Assembly (NCBI GenBank): GCA_020226215.1
Contig: CM035235.1
Location: 8,383,151-8,447,150, forward strand
Direction of reading: 5' to 3'
DNA from: Sindora glabra
Taxonomy: Eukaryota; Streptophyta; Magnoliopsida; Fabales; Fabaceae
Length of the DNA: 64,000 bases
Notes under the pieces: generated by a model
Seen by the model: the letters and a program-made list of their open reading frames with translations, nothing else
Databases searched by the model: none
Told to the model about the DNA's origin: nothing
In this document: positions 37,849 through 50,088 of the stretch, piece by piece
Layout: each line of letters starts with the position of its first letter
Position numbering within the stretch: position 1 is the stretch's first letter
Position numbers and translations under genes: made by a program

Positions 37849-39419
37849 CTTTGATTCCGTTTCTTGAGATGTAAGTGAAGTGGTTCTTAATTCATGTATT
37901 GGAAAAACGGAATGACTGATTTTACTTTCTGCGCTGATGAATCTACAATTATTTTTAGCGTTAAAGGAGTTTTAATTCTGCAAATTATATTAAATAGAAG
38001 TAAAGCGAGTTGAGAGATGAGTATTTGATTGAAGTAGACTTTTTGATTTTTAATGGAATATTTGTGACTAAAGCAAATAAAAAAGGAAAATGGAGTGATA
38101 ATTTCCTAATAATTATCAAAGATAAGGGAAAAATTACGGTTTATTTACATTTGATTTTACTTTTTTTTTCACTTAATTTACATGTGAACTTAAATATTGC
38201 AAGTCATCCGCACTTTTGATCATTAATATTTTACCTATTTAACTTACTTTTTATCAAAAATTTAACAGTGAACTTGTTTACATACATTTCATTTTAACTT
38301 TTCCCAATTTTGACTTAATTTGACATTTATTCAAAATTAAATTATCTCTCAAAAAAATCTAATTTTATTAAAGATTTATCTTTTATAATTTAATTTACAA
38401 TTACTGAATAGAAGGTGTTAAATCAAAATTTTAAGGGGTAAATTAATTTTGAATGGGTATCAAATCAAATTAAAATTAAGGAAAGTAAAAATTACAGACA
38501 ATATGCATGAAACTTTAGTTAAACTTGGAAGGAAAAATAATTTAAATGAATTATAATATTTAAAATTAAAAATTAATTAAATAAAATATAACGAAATCAT
38601 ATATTAATAAAAATATAATTTTTTCGAAATAAAAAGTAGAACATTTCGTTCCCCTTTTCTTTGTTTTGTTTTCCTCAAAATAATCATGAGTTTCAAATAT
38701 TATCTATTAGGCGCATTCTATGGTGCACATGGTTCAGAAAACCCGGAAGTGTTAGATAAGAAAAAGAATGAATTATATTCACATCTTCCCACGTTTAGCA
38801 TAAACACATTTTCCTCTTCTCCAATTTGTAAAATATCCATTTATCTATTCTTTTTTCAACTGAAGTTTGACACCATTATTTTTTTTCATTAATTTCCAGT
38901 TTTACACTTTTAGGTTTGATTGCAAACTTTAGTACGGATTTTTCAGCAACCTTGCTCCGAAAGTAGTTTTATCAAATAGGATATTCACGTATTTTTCGAA
39001 TTTGATGCAAACTAAAAATTTATGTAATATATATTATTTAAAATATGAATAAATTTTACCAACATATTAATAATATAGTAATATTTAATATTATTTTAAG
39101 TATCTTATCTTTATTATATTTTAAATTTGAACTTAAAATTTTATGCATGCACTTTAATTAAATTATTATTTCTATTACTGTAAAAAGTAAGTTAATTTAA
39201 TTATATAAAATAAAAAATTAATATTTCTAGAAATTGGTTAAACTGGTAAATAAAATATACATTTAAAATTGCAAGTTTTTGGCAAAATTAATTTTGTCAT
39301 ATGAGGTTAAAAAGATAATATCATTGGAATGTATTGAGTGGTTTTCAATTTTAATTATGAACAATTTGATAATATTTTCATCAATTAAATTATTTTATTA
39401 CTTAATTTTTCTTTTTTTT
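37849..39419. other. 3' flank of UGT 1 and AT-rich spacer
   Basis: Aligned to 62561-64000. A possible poly(A) signal AATAAA lies at 38076-38081, about 230 bp after the stop, with an AATAGA variant near 37993. Small frames at 38010-38219 and 38686-38892 are not conserved in unit 2. Confidence 0.45.
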
Positions 39420-39689
39420 CCTTAAAATACAATTCCTCGTTATTTTTCTTTTCCAAGATCTTCTCTTTCCACCCCAAACACTCAGATTAAGATTTTCTGG
39501 AGCTTTCCGTATCCTCCTCCCAACTCTCAGCAACCTCTTATGTTTCCTCTCTGTTTGCTACCCAGCTCCAATCGAATCTCACTCTACTCCGATCTTCATC
39601 TTCCTTTATCGCTGATAGCTATGGATCCAATCTCAGTTAGGAAACTTTGATTCTGGGCGTTCCACCAGGGATGTTTTAGAAAATATATC

Positions 39690-39855
39690 ATGGTAGTATT
39701 ACGGGGAGTTAGAATTTTACGAGATTGAATGTTTTATTATTAAATTGTATTTTTTAATATTAAAATAAATAAATTAAAATAAAAATATAAAATTTTAATA
39801 TTAATTATAATTTAATAATAAAAACATTTAACGAAGTAGAGCTCCATAACCTTAG
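39690..39855. mobile_element. MITE-like foldback, about 165 bp
   Basis: The left arm GAATGTTTTATTATTAAATT (39728) and right arm AATTTAATAATAAAAACATT (39808) are inverted copies. The outer parts (GGGAGTTAGAATTTTACGAG, and the reverse of ACGAAGTAGAGCTCC) pair imperfectly. It interrupts an otherwise CT-rich block. No target duplication is assigned. Confidence 0.4.
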
Positions 39856-40479
39856 TCAAGGGATTAATAGCGTGGGTTTCAGACTCTCTTCTTTGTTGCT
39901 AAAGTCTTCATCTTTTCCACCAAAATTTGGGTTTTTATTTCCTTCTAAATCCTGAATGAAATACACTTGAGAATCACAATAGATTCGAAAACTTATCAGC
40001 AACTCAGAAAAGTAGGATTAAAAACCAGAATAATTAATGGCAGAAAGTGTTGAAAAATATAATCTAGAAAAACTAAACGTCTTCTAGAAAATTTTCAATT
40101 TGCAAAGACCTAAAAGATATTTTAAATATTTGTAAAAGACAAAAATATAATTATTATGCTAAGTTATATGTATAAATTTTAAAAGTATTTTAAAAGAATC
40201 TTAAGTCTTAAGAAAGTCTAAAGTTAGTATTTGTAATTGGAGATCTCATATGAAAAGAAAATTCTCCAAAAGTATTAATAATTAAAATAAAAAAATTTAT
40301 CAATGAAAACAAAATTATTCGTCAAAATTTTCCAGCAGAAAATTGATTGATGAATGGAATTTTTTAAAAATTATTTTTTATGTGTTCCTCTGCTTTGATT
40401 TCTTAATAATGAATTTTATAATTTCCTTGAAGACTGATAAACCTGAGAAAGTGATTTTTGGGTTGAAGTGGGAAGATTA

Positions 40480-40612
40480 CAGTATCCCCAGTAGTTTCTA
40501 AACTTTGGGTATGTGGCACAATCTCATCCAATTGCTAAAGACTTAGGTAATATCATCCAATGGATGAGAGTGTGTCACACCACCTAAAGTTTAAAAATCC
40601 TGAGGGCACCTT
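40480..40612. mobile_element. Foldback MITE with about 50-bp terminal inverted repeats
   Basis: The left arm AGTATCCCCAGTAGTTTCTA then AACTTTGGGTATGTGGCACA then ATCTCATCCA is matched in reverse by TGGATGAGAGTGTGTCACAC then CACCTAAAGTTTAAAAATCC then TGAGGGCACC. The spacer is only about 30 bp, so the whole element is almost a hairpin. There is no coding sequence. I could not settle the target duplication. Confidence 0.65.
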
Positions 40613-41357
40613 AGAATTTCCTTGCACGGGATTAGACATTGACACTTATTGGGTTTTAGTGTTCGCATTGCAGGAGATTTAGGGTGAGTTATATGCCAAA
40701 TATCACAAAATAGAATGGATATAGTACGATACATTTAATTTTATTATAAAATATTTTAAATGAGTTAAATTTCATATATAGATAGTAATAATTGATATAA
40801 TTAATTGCACATTCTATTATTTAATAAAAATATTTAAAAATTAAAAATAAAATTTATTTATTTCATTTTCAATATTGTTGTGATTCAATTTTTAAATAGT
40901 ATATTTTAAATTGAATATTCATTGCAATTCAAGCTATTATTCATCAATTGTGATTTTCAACATTATTATTATTTTTATTTTATATAAATTCTATTTAATT
41001 TAATTAAGTTATTTAATTATATATTTTATTTTTAACTTTTATATTACTTCACACTTCTCTCATTCTTTCTCTTCTATCTATTTGAAGATTAATGCATAAA
41101 AGACATAAAAAAGGTTTAATAATTACATATATTTTGATAATAATATTTTAAAAACAAAAAAAATATTGTACTTAGAATGTTTTGTTAATTAATTTTAAGA
41201 GCATAATTAACATAATTCTGTTAACTATCTTACTCTGCTTTATAACTTTATTTGACTTCTTTTAATTTTAAATCAGCTTACTTTACATTCACGCATTGCA
41301 GACAGAAATATGAACCCTTCTCTCACAATTGCGTGTCACATAGATAGTAGCTCCTTT

Positions 41358-41382
41358 GCCGCAAATTTTGAATTTGTGCGGC
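41358..41382. repeat. Short GC-rich inverted repeat
   Basis: GCCGCAAATT, three bases, then AATTTGTGCGGC: a 10-base near-perfect stem in AT-rich DNA just before the transit-peptide-like exon. It may be a promoter element or an element end. Function unknown. Confidence 0.35.
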
Positions 41383-41440
41383 GTTACTCATTGAAGTTAA
41401 CTTTATCAATTTTGTCTTCTCTTCTTTAGGAAATAATAAA

Positions 41441-41646
41441 TTGGCTTTTTTTTTGTCACCCATTCAGCTTCACACACATTGTCCTTCTTTTTCACTTCGC
41501 TTTATTTCGCCGTCACACTTATTCTTCTTTACACACTCATTCAGCTTTGCAAACTCACTCCAAATATCTACATCTTGTTTGCATACTGTGAGTTCTAAAT
41601 CTACGCTAAAAAGAGACTTCTTGACTGAAATTGAGTCTAGCCGCTG
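41441..41646 (+). pseudogene. Transit-peptide-like first exon remnant, unit 2
   Basis: A 68-codon frame whose first codon is TTG where ATG would be expected. It is rich in Ser, Phe, Leu and His (AFFLSPIQLHTHCPSFSLR), poor in acids until the last residues, and ends TEIESSR. The composition fits a chloroplast transit peptide. The last third is shared with position 2-82. Downstream sequence in this frame is closed. A pyrimidine-rich sequence and a possible exon ending GACTATGCG followed by GTAAGG at about 42347-42361 lie on the same strand. Parent gene unknown. Confidence 0.35.
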
Positions 41647-42723
41647 ATATTGAAGCTTTAGTGGGAATATTGAATATCCCTTTCTCTAGTGAGCTTTTGT
41701 AATGGGGAGTCCTTGTTGGACCTCAAATTTATGATTTACTTTCCTATTCAAAGATTCCTTGAAGATAAAGGAATTTACTCTGAAATGTAATTAAACTTGC
41801 TCTTTTGTTTGATTCATTTCAAGTTTGAGGATCAAATTTACAATTCACATAACAAATTTTGATTATGCCTCTAAAATTTTGAAGATTCGCTGAAGTTTGA
41901 AGATCCCCTGAAGAATCCATAAAATTTTGATATGACTACGTTATTTTAGTTTTTCTTCTATGAAGTTTTTGTTGAGCAAAATTTTATTTTATTTTTCCAT
42001 TTATTATTTCTCCCTCTAACATTATACACTAAAATCTCTGTTAGTATAGCAAATTCATACACTCAAATGCCTCTACGTATATTGAGGTCATATCTTACTA
42101 ATTTCTTTCAGTTTCAAGACTAGGTTAAACTGTATTGAGCTATTTTTTTTCTACTTTGAAAATATATTTATTTACTTTAAGTTTGTATTTGGTCTAAAGC
42201 TACTGCGCTTTGATGTTTTTATTTACTTTCTATGTGTTTTTAGTTTCTATTGTGGATTGGTATTGGACAAGATTCTTTCCCTATAGCTTCTGCTTCCCTT
42301 GCTTTGTGTTGCTTTGGATCTTTTAAGCCTTTTGTTTGCTGAAGATGACTATGCGGTAAGGGTGTTTATCTTCATTTCAATTTCTTTTAATTGTTTTTCA
42401 ATATATGCTTTGCTTTGTTTGTTGAATGATATTTTTTGGATGTTGGATTGTGCAAGAGGAGAGTTGTAGCTCAGAAATTTATTTTCTAGTAGTTGCAAGT
42501 ATAATACGAAAAATTTCTGCCATTTTAAGAAGCATAGCTTTTGAAAAAAATTTCAAACTTCTCTTGTTTCCCCCTTTAATAGGGACTTCGTGAACCCATT
42601 CAACGAAATTTAGAAGAAGCTTAGAAAAAGGTTTCAACTTGACCACCTATCATCGTGAGAGACATTATTACCTTCATATTCCATCAAAAAGTTGAGTCCA
42701 CTAGCAAGGAATTAGAAAAAAGA

Positions 42724-42990
42724 CTAAAAAACAACAAACTTTGTGGCTTTACGTATATTAATATTTTGAAGAGTAGATATTCTAACAGTTAAAACTACTG
42801 CATCAGCACCATAAGTCACTTCACTGCAAACTGCCTCTAAAAAACAACTTGTTTCCTTATTGAAGATCAAATTCGTCACTGCTCTATTCTCTAGAAATTT
42901 ACAACCTTTGGCCTTTATGGAGTCCATCCATGACATGAAAATTCTTCCTTATACAGCCCCGTGACATCAGACCATACCAGAAAGCTTTCT
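42724..42990 (-). pseudogene. FAD-dependent oxidoreductase-like exon remnant, unit 2
   Basis: Better preserved copy of 1180-1400. On the minus strand it reads GRIFMSWMDSIKAKGCKFLE, then VTNLIFNKETSCF, VTYGADAVVL and ISTLQNI. The pattern matches one internal exon of a plant chloroplast FAD-dependent (amine oxidase or phytoene desaturase-like) oxidoreductase. Upstream codons on the minus strand (42940-43010) contain stops, and no other exon of the family was found on that strand. It is therefore a gene fragment, probably captured by a repeat. The family call is from memory. Confidence 0.5.
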
Positions 42991-43409
42991 ACGTGCGTCA
43001 AGCAGATAACTAATTTTGACAGATCAATAAAATGCATGACAAAAAATATTTACAAACAAATGAATGTAATAAGCATAACTCATGGATTTACAACATAATT
43101 TCAACAATACTATCTTTAAAACAAATATAATAGTCATTGTATCTTTAAATTGTCAGTCTAATGCAAATTCTTTTCCATAAGCTCCTTAACCCCATCATCC
43201 AGTGATGTATAAATAGTTTTTCTTAATGAAAACATAGCCTCAAGAGTTATGAGTTATGACAAATAAGGCAAACAGTCGATTATTTAGTCATTATAATAAG
43301 TAAGAAAACAAGATGAAGGCTTCTCTTTAATTTCATTTGTTATGTTCTATTGTTTTACTTCCCTGTTGGCCTTCCTTTTTTCATCAGAAATGTAATTGCA
43401 CATTAGTTT

Positions 43410-44340
43410 AGTAGTTGAGGTAAAAAGGTAAAATAATGTCGATTTCTATATATATATATATAAAACCATCATCATTTCTTTATAAGAAATACTTAAAACA
43501 TGTCTTAAACATCAATTTTTTTTATAAACAACTACCATCTAATTTCATATACCATTTCAATTATTAAAAATAACCGATGTATTATGTCATACCTCCCTCC
43601 CTAGTCTTCCATATTCTCCCTATATTTCTTCTCACAAAACACCCTAATTAGAATAGAAAACAACATCTCCTATGGTACTACAATACTATCCTAATTTCAA
43701 TAATTTTAAGGAACAAATTGAAGAACAAAAGTTTAAAAATAGTGAATGGTTACCTCAATCAAAGATGAGTGCTTCAATTCGCTGAATTTATCTTCATATC
43801 TATTACTTAATAAGATATTAGCACTCCTTAGAAAAATATTCTTAAATTCAATACCTACAAATTTAATAATCATTCATTAAAATTTTATGTATGGTATTAC
43901 ATTGAATGTTAAAGACAATAAATGAAATCAAATTTCTTACCTCTATAAACCTATAATAGTGGCATTAAAATGAAAGGAAATAAAATATGGTTGATTATGA
44001 AATTAGAAACTAAATTGCAAGAACAAATATAAGAACTATAAAAAATACTTACTTTTATATTCTTCCATTTTTTTATGAGTATGCAACCTCACAAATTTAG
44101 TGATAGGTTAACAAAGCTTTAGTCTTATAAAAAAAAATTGTAAACTTAAACATCAAATTGAAGAGAATCATTTTAAGATTAGAAAGCGAGTATATCTTAT
44201 TAGAGAGATAATCATTTTAAGGTTGGAATAACTTTGAGATGAAATTTCTAAATGGTTTTATAACTTCACTCTCATTATTTTCAACTTATGTCCTAAGTTT
44301 CCACATTAGTTACCAAAAATTAAGAACCAATGTCATAACA
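43410..44340 (+). repeat. SpacerAlpha repeat copy (unit 2, part A)
   Basis: Allelic position to 1900-2960, duplicated with part A. Landmarks are the CT-rich block at 43595 and TTGATTATGAAATTAGAAAC at 43991. Confidence 0.6.
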
Positions 44341-47332
44341 CTCAATTTTCATCAAAGAAACCAATATCGTTTATTTGAGCAACTTTTTCCTTAATCTTTC
44401 AAGTAATAGTTATATAATTTTAGTGTAAATCTTATAATTAAATTGTCATCAATTTATAAATTGATAAATTTATGGGTGAGCTAATGAATTTTGTTTTTAA
44501 TTGAACTTATTCTAAATGAAATCAATAGTATTAAAATTCCTCTTTTTGCATTATGATATTTTTTTATATAATTAAATAGACACAAATAACAATAGATTAA
44601 ATATAAATGAAACAAATAAGAAACGAATAATCTATTACAAAAATTGTGTTTTGCCATATTATTAATTTCGATATTAGTACATTGATATATACAATGAATA
44701 AAATTATATCCTAATGAACAATAGACTTTAAATGAAAAGGAAAAGTGGGTATTGTTTGCTTACAATTTCTTTGCATTGCTTGAGGGTTTCTAAGTTAAAA
44801 AATATAGATGATTGCAAAAGTAATGCTAAATTATAGTAATAAGAAGTATTATCACTAGTCATGCAATGAACTCAAGCCCATCAATGCAAGAATAGGTATG
44901 CTACTTTTTCTCACTGTAGTTTATCATCAATTTTGCAACCCTATCTTTGTGTTTTCTCAGCATCATTAGATTTTCTTCTTGAGATAGAATCCAAGTACTA
45001 TAATTTACAATAAACAATAAAGATAACTTTTAATAAGGCATCTCTTAGATGTTTTAAATGGAGATTGGGAATGAAATATATTGGCAACATGTTAGATGTT
45101 AGTCATTAACCAAAATCAATGTCTTACATATGCTTTATTTCATGTAACTTGACCATTAATATACCTTGAAATGTATATTTTTTGGTAGCTTCTTGATACC
45201 TTATCAATGCTATTCTTGATAAATGCTTTGTGTCATTATTAGTAAAGGCTTATTATTTATTATAAGTTAGCTAGCCTTCGGTATGCCTTTAGGTCAAAAA
45301 ATCAATATGGTCACTACATACCAATTTTTAGATCCAATTCTTTATTCCCTAATTTGTTCAAACCACATTGATTTTTTAATGAATAACAAACATAATTCAC
45401 TCATATTTTTTAATTTAATTTTTATTACAACTTTTGCACCTAGTAAATGCCATCCTTGATAAATATTTACTCTTTATTATACATTAATTGGTTGTTGATA
45501 TACCTTTAAATGTTATTAGGTTAAAAATCAACATGATAATTGTATCTCAATTTTCATCTTTCTTTCCTAATTTTTTTAAACCACTTTAGTGTTTTAATAA
45601 ATAACTGATATGGTTTACCCCTTTTTTTTACATTTTTAATACAATATTTACATCTTGACATTTTTCTAAAAATGGATACCAATTTCTCAAAAAATATTAT
45701 CAACTTTCTATATCTTAACATTTTTTAACAACAAATACCATGTTCTCCAACAAACATTATACAACGCTAAACATTGTTTAGTAACATTACAATTAATTAT
45801 TTGATGAAAATTTTGAATCATTATACGCTATGTGTTTTTACATAAAATGACCTACACAAAAACAACACTAGATCATCAATGCAATTTATATTATTATCAC
45901 TATATAACCCAAAATTAAAATCCTTCCTTTCTTTTTGAAAATAGGTAAGAAAAACATTTCTTTTCTTTTTTTTTTTTTTTGGTTTCTAGGGTACCATCAT
46001 TTATTTTTCTTGAAAAATTCTTTTCAAAGTTTTAAACTAAGTTCTAACATTAAATTCCACAACTCACCATCAAACAAGAACAATAAACATACATATTATA
46101 TGTCTCATACATATAAAGGAAGAAAGGTAAGGTTCTACTAAATCTTCTTGAAGCTTTTCTCTTGGTTAAGCACCTATAGATTCAAGTTCCATTTTTTTTC
46201 CAAAAGCAGAACAACATTAATAGAAGAATTTTTTAAATGTGAAATTTTTTTAACTAAATGAAATGTATTGCTTGAATATAAAATGTAAAAGGAATGGAAC
46301 AAATGTAGTGATACCATACTCGAAATCTCAAAGCCACCCAAAGTTCACCAAAAGATAAAGATGTTTACTGTAAGAAATTATCCTATGCCATGACATTGTT
46401 TGGCATAAGTAAGTAATAAGCTAATTGATTATATTAGAATTATTTGATAGAATTAACTATTGATTTAGTTAAAAAATATAAAATGACAGACTAATATAAA
46501 TAAATTGCACAAGAAAGAATTCTACTTTGTAGAATCTTCTAGTTAGGGGGATTGGAAAACTTCTTGGTTCCCTTTTGCATGTAAGAAGGTAGTACTTTAA
46601 GTTGTGCAAGTAAGGGTATATTCTATTATGATCCATAGCGAAACCAAACCATAAAGGAGTATACCCTATTCGTAAGCAAAACTAAAAGAAGTATTAGATA
46701 TTTTGTAGATCACATAATACTACAAAAAAATCATAAGCTTTTTCGTAAATTCATTGAATGCAATTTATATGGAGACATTTTGGAATAATTTTAACGAAAT
46801 TTTCTTTGAATAAATTTTATAATTTAGGTGGATTATGATTTAATTAATTTGGCATTCTCTTTGTGATTCTTAAAATTGTTGGATATAAATTCAAACATGG
46901 AAATACATGGTGGAGGTTGAGGGATAAGAAAGAGATAGGAGTTAAGATCTTTGCCCTTAGTTTTAATCATATATATTTAATAGTTTCATTTTCTCTTAAA
47001 ATTTAAGATAATTTATTACAAGATTTAAAAGTTTATGTACCATTTATGTTACTTGACTAAACTTTTAGAGGTTAATGTATGTTTTCTCTTAGACATTATA
47101 AGGGTCAATTGGAACAGACCATCATAATAAGGCTCTCCCACCTAGTTTGTCATGTTAATGCAACATTCATCCGTGGTAGTCATGTTGAAAATATATATTG
47201 CAAAGGAAATCCTTTGATTGCTATCTTAATTAAAATTCTTATAATATAATTTTAAAAATGTGAAAAATCCAAGATATTCTTCATGTGACAATTGAGGCAA
47301 AGGTGAAGGAGAATTATTATTTAGAAGAGTAT
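44341..47332. other. AT-rich part of unit 2 part A, no gene
   Basis: Collinear with 2960-7031. The 68-codon frame at 45935-46141 overlaps a T run and is not kept in unit 1. Confidence 0.45.
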
Positions 47333-47339
47333 TGGAAAA

Positions 47340-47694
47340 ATCTTTATTGAGGCATCCAAGTTACTTACTTTCATATGAAGAGCTACAACAACATCTTTCT
47401 TCTTGTTGGAAAGGCCCTTTAAAGCATTTCCAATTCCATTTGGGTGCTCTCAATCGCAACAAGTTGCTTATCGACTTGTGAAGTACAACTATTCCCTGAG
47501 ATTTCAACTCCTTTGCTCATTTTAAGAGTCTTAACTCGGTGCTCAAGTACCTTCCATTCTTTGGCCCTTTGAAAGAGTTTAGAGATTTCTTCATTTTACA
47601 ATCCCTTCATAACATTAACATATTCTTCAAGATTCCTGATTGCATTCTCAATAGCATTAAACTGTTCAACAGTCATCATTTTCTTTGACATCAT
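47340..47694 (-). pseudogene. gag N-terminal fragment
   Basis: From ATG at 47694 (minus) it reads SKKMMTVEQFNAIENAIRNL and continues EEYVNVMKGL, stop (TAA, probably from CAA), NEEISKLFQRAKEW, VLEHRVKTLK and VDKQLVAIESTQMELEML, stop. Charged, heptad-like spacing suggests a coiled coil, as at the N-terminus of some plant gypsy gag proteins. It lies directly after the primer-binding site, as expected. Confidence 0.5.
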
Positions 47695-47747
47695 TTGGTG
47701 ACTTGAAAAAGGTGCAGTAGAATGAAGAAAAGCATGGCTAAAACCAC

Positions 47748-47759
47748 ACTTTGATACTA
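47748..47759 (-). promoter_or_regulatory. Primer-binding site of the truncated element
   Basis: The minus strand reads TAGTATCAAAGT, two bases after the LTR end. It matches the initiator-Met tRNA complement with G-to-A changes. Confidence 0.65.
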
Positions 47760-47761
47760 GA

Positions 47762-48531
47762 TGTCATGGTCCGGCAACTTAAATTATGGAACATGTAGTG
47801 CTTAGACTCTTACCACCTAAAAATAAGTTGGCCAATTGGTTATTCGCCATTCGAGGTTTCAAAAATGACAAGCAACACCTAAAATAATAAGCATATCAAG
47901 TCAATCTTATGATAACACATAGCACATAGCAACATGGCAACCAATCATGAAAGCACATAATAGGGCAATGATGAATATTCGAGTAATGGAAATCAACGTG
48001 GCAACAAGCGAACACAAATGTGGGCCAATTTTAGTAGAAGATGGGCTACTTCTTTTATTCATAATATGTCTCATTACATATTTTAGAGTTTGTAGGGGAG
48101 GCTACCAAGTCACATACTTTGACCTCTAGACTAATACCAAGTAACCACTGAGATCATTGGACACTCCTCCCCTAAAGAGCATTCTAAGAAAAAGCCTTAC
48201 TGGTAGGAGTAGATATGCTTTTCTTGAACCATCATAAGGCTTTTTCCTGAGGTGAGGGAAGGATCTAATATCTCATAATACATCAAAACAAAGATAAAAA
48301 TCTAAGGATCACAGCCACATACTTATCTACTTGCACTAGACAAGTTACTTGGAAAAAAAATTATAATAATACCCTCAACATGAGGAAAAACCCTAAAAAT
48401 TATACATAGGTTAGAATCCTCCTAAATTTGTGCACAAGACCTGCACTTGATGCTTGCTTTTTGTGCAAAATTTTGTCCAAACCAAAATTCATTTGTCTTA
48501 CCAAATTGGGTCACAAGGCTAACTTGTGACA
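47762..48531 (-). repeat. 5' LTR of the truncated element
   Basis: 770 bp with 5-base inverted ends, TGTCA at 47762 and TGACA at 48527-48531. The primer-binding site follows at the correct side for a minus-strand element. The 60-codon frame at 47947-48129 lies inside the LTR and is not a gene. Confidence 0.7.
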
Positions 48532-49110
48532 TGGCAAGCTTGGAAAATCATTGCAAGCTCTCCTCCCATGGTTGAGGCTAACACCATAAAGAATTTAGTG
48601 TTGTTGTGTCAAATTTTGAATTTAGGAGAGTGCATATTTAAGTCTAATAATTTTCCATCTATTCCTTTTTAAATATCATTTTGGAGAAAAAATTTATTCA
48701 TATTTATTTTTTATTCTAAGAATTCAAGATTACATTTATTACTTTTTTTAATATCATCCTTATTATTTAAATAAATACTTAATAATTTTACTTATTAGTT
48801 AATTTTTAATAGAAAATATATTCACAAATTATAATCCATTTTTTTAATATTAAAGCCATTTATTATCTTTATCTTTGTCGATTAATTTTAAATGATATTT
48901 AAAAAGGAATGAAAGAAATATACTACTAATTCAATTCCTTATTTATGACATATTGTTAATTTCCTGATTTGGAAAACCGCATTTTTTCAATGGATTTCAA
49001 GGGCTCGTAATAGAGTTACTCATTGGGTAGCTACTATCCGTGCTAAAGGAGCTTTGCCAAGTCTATCAACATTTGCTTATCTTTAACATTGGCAAGATAT
49101 CGTACGGAAG
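48532..49110 (+). pseudogene. RNase H-like (RVT_3) pseudogene 1, unit 2
   Basis: Starts mid-domain because the LTR junction removed the 5' part. Remaining pieces correspond to the E-helix region (MVEANTIKNLVLL in one phase), then the MITE at about 48660-48925, then WISRARNRVTHWVATIRAKG at about 48988-49050. In the catalytic block H is now R and A-H is T-H. More decayed than unit 1. Confidence 0.6.
48660..48925. mobile_element. Stowaway-like MITE in pseudogene 1, unit 2
   Basis: Orthologous to 25008-25261. The left end is eroded (ATTCCTTTTTAAATATCA). The right end TTTAAAAAGGAATGAAAGAA is a clearer inverted match to the Stowaway-type left end than in unit 1. Confidence 0.5.
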
Positions 49111-49530
49111 GATAGGGTTTCTTGATTGTTTTATGCCCTGCAAGACATTCTTGAGGTTTATGCTCGAAAGTTTAGAAGCTACTTTGGCTACTGTGGTTGT
49201 TTTTTGTGTCACTTTTGGTTTCTTGTAGCTATGTTCAATTCTTGTATAGATGTTTTGTGGGCCTCGTGCAGGCTTTTCAAGCCACTTTTTCTTGCGGCAG
49301 CTTCATTTTTTTCCACAGTAGTAAACATTTATTTGGTACAAAAATGAAAATAATTTATTATTAAAATAATTGACTATAATAATAATTAATTACATATAAT
49401 TTATTTTATATTTGGTAACATTAGATAATAATTGGTTATACATAATTTGTTTTTGTTTGAATAATACATAAAATATTATTTTTAGTCTTAAATTACTAAA
49501 AAGAAAATAAAATATATAAAATTATATCAC

Positions 49531-50088
49531 AACCACTCATTTTTTAATCTATGTGATATTATTGTTTGCAAAAGAAAATACACATAATATATTATTTAAT
49601 TTATGTATGTTCTTAAATAATAAACGCATTCTCATTTATTTAAGTTATTTTTCATATATAAGAAATTTTTTATAATTAAATAAGATTTATATTTATTTTG
49701 ATATTCACTAATTTAAAAAAAATTGTGAATAACTAAATTATGAAATTGTGATAGTTGTTCATAAATTTAAAATAAAAAATGAGATAAGTATGAATATAAA
49801 ATTTGTCCAATTTTATTTTTAGAAGAATAGAATTTAACAAATTGATCTTTATACAAAGACTAATAAGTGGATGAAATCGAAAAAAATTAATATTTCACAA
49901 AAATAAATTTGATATAAAATATTTTACAAGGGCGGAACTGAAAAAAATTAAATTTCACAAATACGAAAAGCACGGTTTGCTCTTGAAATTAAATCCTATT
50001 ATCAACAAGAACCCATTTAATAAGAACAAGATCAAGTATCCTACTACTGAAAAACAAAAAATTGATCAGTTGTGGCACAAGCTAAAGT
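49531..50088. other. Unit 2-specific AT-rich segment
   Basis: No counterpart between 25845 and 25850 in unit 1. No gene or clear terminal repeat was seen. It could be an insertion here or a deletion in unit 1. Confidence 0.4.

Larger units (their letters stand above)
39201..41562. other. Inter-unit spacer
   Basis: No counterpart is visible in the window because it would fall before 1 or after 64000. It holds a CT-rich, 5' UTR-like block at about 39420-39660 and 39880-39950, two MITE-like foldbacks and AT-rich filler. A short ATG frame at 39620 (MDPISVRKL) stops at once. The exact unit boundary lies somewhere inside or just left of 41563. Confidence 0.4.
41563..47332 (+). repeat. Segmental duplication, part A of unit 2
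   Basis: Direct copy of 1-7031, lacking the 1.2-kb block at 5097-6276 and the (AT)n tract, but with about 100 extra bases near 46095-46200. It ends at GAAGAGTATTGGAAAAA, where the truncated gypsy-like element begins. Homology may extend left of 41563, but the unit 1 counterpart would lie outside the window. Confidence 0.85.
47335..48531 (-). mobile_element. Truncated Ty3/gypsy-like LTR retrotransposon (5' LTR plus gag stub)
   Basis: Reading on the minus strand: 5' LTR (48531 to 47762), primer-binding site, then the start of gag, cut off at about 47335 where part A begins. The pol region and 3' LTR are missing. It occupies the whole A-B gap of unit 2, so its 3' truncation coincides with loss of the sequence that separates A and B in unit 1. 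The gypsy assignment rests on the gag character and LTR type and is tentative. Confidence 0.65.
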
